A stretch of DNA of 64,000 nucleotides from Ecdyonurus torrentis (taxonomy: Eukaryota; Arthropoda; Insecta; Ephemeroptera; Heptageniidae), in assembly GCA_949318235.1 (NCBI GenBank), contig OX439129.1:992001-1056000 (forward strand). The letters are read 5' to 3'. Below are positions 62,841-64,000 of this stretch, one piece after another. Made by a program: the position numbers and the translations under genes. The notes below the pieces were generated by a model. It had not been told where the DNA came from and did no database searches. It worked only from the letters and a program-made list of their open reading frames with translations. Position 1 is the first letter of the stretch, and each line of letters begins with the position of its first letter.

Positions 62841-64000
62841 TGCGGTTTGAACTGAAATGAAGGTCTAACAGAATGCAAAGAAAAGGTTATTACACCTTAA
62901 TCGCTCCAATGCATACTTTCGCAGTTATAGAGAATCTCATTGCTTTCTCATCGTACTTTTCAGACCGTGAATACGATTGTTGATGATATCTCCGAAACTA
63001 ATAAAGCTAAGGGCTTGTGGTTTGAACTTAAATGTAGGACTAACAGACTTGCAAAGAAAAGGTTAAACACCTTAATCGCTACAATGCAAACTTTCGCAGT
63101 TATAGAGAATCTCAGTGCTTTCTCATAGTACTTTTTAGACTGTGAATACGATTTTTGATGATATCTCCGAAACTAATAAATCTACTGGCTTGCGGTTTGA
63201 ACTAAAATGTAGTACTAACAGACTTGCACAGAATAGATTATGACACCTTAATCGCTCCAATGCATACTTTTGCAGTTATAGAGAATCTCAGTGCTTTCTC
63301 AACGTACTTTTCAGACCGTGAATACGATTGTTGATGATAAATCTGAAGCTAATAAAGCTACAGGCTTGCGGTTTGAACTAATATGTAGGACTAACAGACT
63401 TGCAAAGTAAAGGTGAATACACCTTATTCGCTCTAATGCAAACTTTTGCAGTTATAGAGAATCTCAGTGCTTTCTCATCGTACTTTTTTGACTGTGAATA
63501 CGATTTTTGATTATATCTCCGAAGCTAATAAAGCTACAGGCTTGCGGTTTGAACTAAAATGTAGGACTAACCGACTTGCAAAGAAAAGGTTATTACACCT
63601 TAATCGCTTCAATGCAAACGTTTGCAGTTATAGAGAATCTCATTGCTTTCTCAACGTAGTTTTCAAACTAAGAATACGATTTTTGATGATATCTTTGAAA
63701 CTAATAAAGCTACAGGCATGCGGTTTGAACTGAAATGAAGGACTAACAGAATGCAAAGAAAAGGTTATTACACCTTAATCGCTCCAATGCATACTTTCGC
63801 AGTTATAGAGAATCTCAGTGCTTTCTCATCGTACTTTTCAGACCGTGAATATGATTGTTGATGATATCTCCGAAACTAATAAAGCTAAGGGCTTGTGGTT
63901 TGAACTTAAATGTAGGACTAACAGACTTGCAAAGAAAAGGTTAAACACCTTAATCGCTACAATGCAAACTTTCGCAGTTATAGAGAATCTCAGTGCTTTA
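62841..64000. repeat. Right-edge satellite block (subfamily A again, 880-bp period)
   Basis: Monomers return to the 'gaccgtgaata' plus 'gattgttgatgatatctcc' type seen at the left edge. A five-monomer series repeats at 880 bp: 'ctaacagaatgcaaagaaaa' at about 62865 and 63745, and 'gaaaaggttaaacacc' at about 63056 and 63936. The array continues past the window end. No gene is seen. Confidence 0.9.

Noticed and set aside
1..64000. CENP-B box or telomeric repeat within the monomer
   Set aside because: I found no convincing match to the CENP-B box core (TTCG....A..CGGG) and no TTAGG/TTAGGG tandem runs.
1..64000. Inverted satellite segments
   Set aside because: Every monomer landmark I checked reads in the same direction; minus-strand ORFs arise from the same monomers and not from flipped ones.

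Overview
The window is almost entirely one giant tandem-repeat (satellite) array. About 60.3 kb of the 64 kb is made of roughly 340 head-to-tail copies of an AT-rich monomer of about 176 bp. All copies I read lie in the same orientation, and I saw no inverted segments. The array runs off both ends of the window. Two LTR-type insertions are the only interruptions. There is no rRNA, tRNA, CRISPR array, bacterial operon or recognisable cellular gene. This is a eukaryotic chromosome. Clade-level identification is not possible from the sequence; an arthropod is a plausible guess from the AT-rich satellite and short LTR elements. A megasatellite with higher-order structure suggests centromeric, pericentromeric or other constitutive heterochromatin, but nothing in the sequence proves centromere function.

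Layout. (1) 1-2244 and 3455-9628: subfamily A monomers (diagnostic 'gaccgtgaatacgattgttg'), with a 9-monomer period of about 1580 bp, a local dimer repeat, and older diverged monomers from about 7.95 kb. (2) 2245-3454: a 1210-bp insert with TGT...ACA ends and a 4-bp ATAT target duplication, read as a solo LTR. (3) 9629-12118: a complete 2490-bp non-autonomous LTR retrotransposon. It has two 457-bp LTRs, a primer-binding site that looks like tRNA-Ala, a 1576-bp internal region with no pol, and an ATAT target duplication. (4) 12119-16675: mixed diverged monomers. (5) 16676 to about 33.8 kb: the most homogeneous core, with a clear 8-monomer higher-order repeat (HOR) of 1408 bp. Its 5-, 6-, 7-, 9- and 11-mer derivatives arise through hybrid monomers. 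(6) About 33.8-36.4 kb: a transition with an 881-bp tandem duplication. (7) About 36.4-48.2 kb: a second HOR domain (8-, 9- and 6-mer periods) that reuses monomer types seen in 12-16 kb. (8) About 48.2-62.8 kb: a third domain with 7-, 10- and 12-mer periods. (9) About 62.8-64 kb: a return of subfamily A monomers in an 880-bp period.

The architecture is a young, homogenised core with older or different monomer families on both sides, and subfamily A at both window edges. It looks like repeated unequal crossover and local amplification. The many short open stretches in the satellite are by-products of the repeat and are not annotated as genes. The only coding region listed is a weak 77-codon ORF inside the LTR element.
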